Positions 63,995-64,000 of a stretch of DNA of 64,000 nucleotides are shown piece by piece. Under the pieces are notes generated by a model, which was not told the DNA's origin, searched no databases, and saw only the letters and a list, made by a program, of their open reading frames with translations. The translations under genes and the position numbers were made by a program. The stretch covers positions 62,001 to 126,000 of the forward strand of contig NC_020506.1 of assembly GCF_000344785.1 (NCBI RefSeq), read 5' to 3'. Position 1 is the stretch's first letter. Every line of letters begins with the position of its first letter. This stretch comes from Corynebacterium callunae DSM 20147. GTDB lineage: Bacteria > Actinomycetota > Actinomycetes > Mycobacteriales > Mycobacteriaceae.

Positions 63995-64000
63995 CTTTAG

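Overview
This window looks like chromosome of a Corynebacterium close to the C. glutamicum group. The evidence is a C50 carotenoid (decaprenoxanthin-type) crt operon with the heterodimeric cyclase crtYe/crtYf and elongase crtEb, actinobacterial 16S/23S/5S genes, a citH-citAB citrate module, the FMN-riboswitch-controlled riboflavin transporter gene ribM (pnuX), a bioB-bsaP pair behind a BioQ-type operator, and a DtxR-type iron box. Base composition is moderate and most genes start with ATG or GTG behind short AGGAG-like sites. Identifications come from reading motifs by eye; no database search was run.

Layout. 0-2 kb: a Y4yA-type PLP decarboxylase-like gene, open at the left edge. 2-14.6 kb: a pigment and photoprotection block with a secreted lipocalin, the MarR regulator CrtR divergent from an MmpL exporter, a GT2 glycosyltransferase, DNA photolyase, an SDR/DUF2867 protein, then the tightly overlapped operon crtE-crtB-crtI-crtYe-crtYf-crtEb. 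14.7-19.1 kb: an unidentified protein, then a VTC-domain, DUF4956 and CotH-like operon. 19.1-26.1 kb: a CorA-type transporter, an iron-regulated siderophore-binding lipoprotein, a ClC channel, a frameshifted TetR gene, ribM with its riboswitch, and a PIN-PhoH protein. 26.2-30.3 kb: citrate transporter citH divergent from the citAB two-component genes.

30.3-38.5 kb is a patchwork of scars and intact genes. It holds a decayed IS6-family element that removed the front of an MpaB/DUF2236 oxygenase gene, a succinate-semialdehyde-type dehydrogenase, a GAF/PucR regulator, a DoxX-like membrane protein, a deletion scar joining the head of an MHS transporter gene to the tail of an SDR gene, and the bioB-bsaP-CHY zinc finger operon. 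38.5-52.5 kb holds two rRNA operons in direct tandem (offset 8,083 bases, practically identical for about 5.95 kb). About 2.1 kb separates them and carries a decayed IS3-family element with a 3-bp target duplication.

52.9-64 kb: an MFS drug-type exporter behind a twin tetO-like operator whose repressor gene is missing, a cytosine/creatinine deaminase-like amidohydrolase, two paralogous small secreted two-cysteine proteins, a sirtuin, two tandem paralogous lipases, a MarR regulator divergent from AMP nucleosidase (amn), and a vanillin/benzaldehyde-type aldehyde dehydrogenase ending in a strong terminator. Across the window a short motif, GCTTNTCGACG, recurs far more often than chance would allow, in both coding and intergenic DNA and mostly on the + strand. 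No tRNA gene or CRISPR array was seen.
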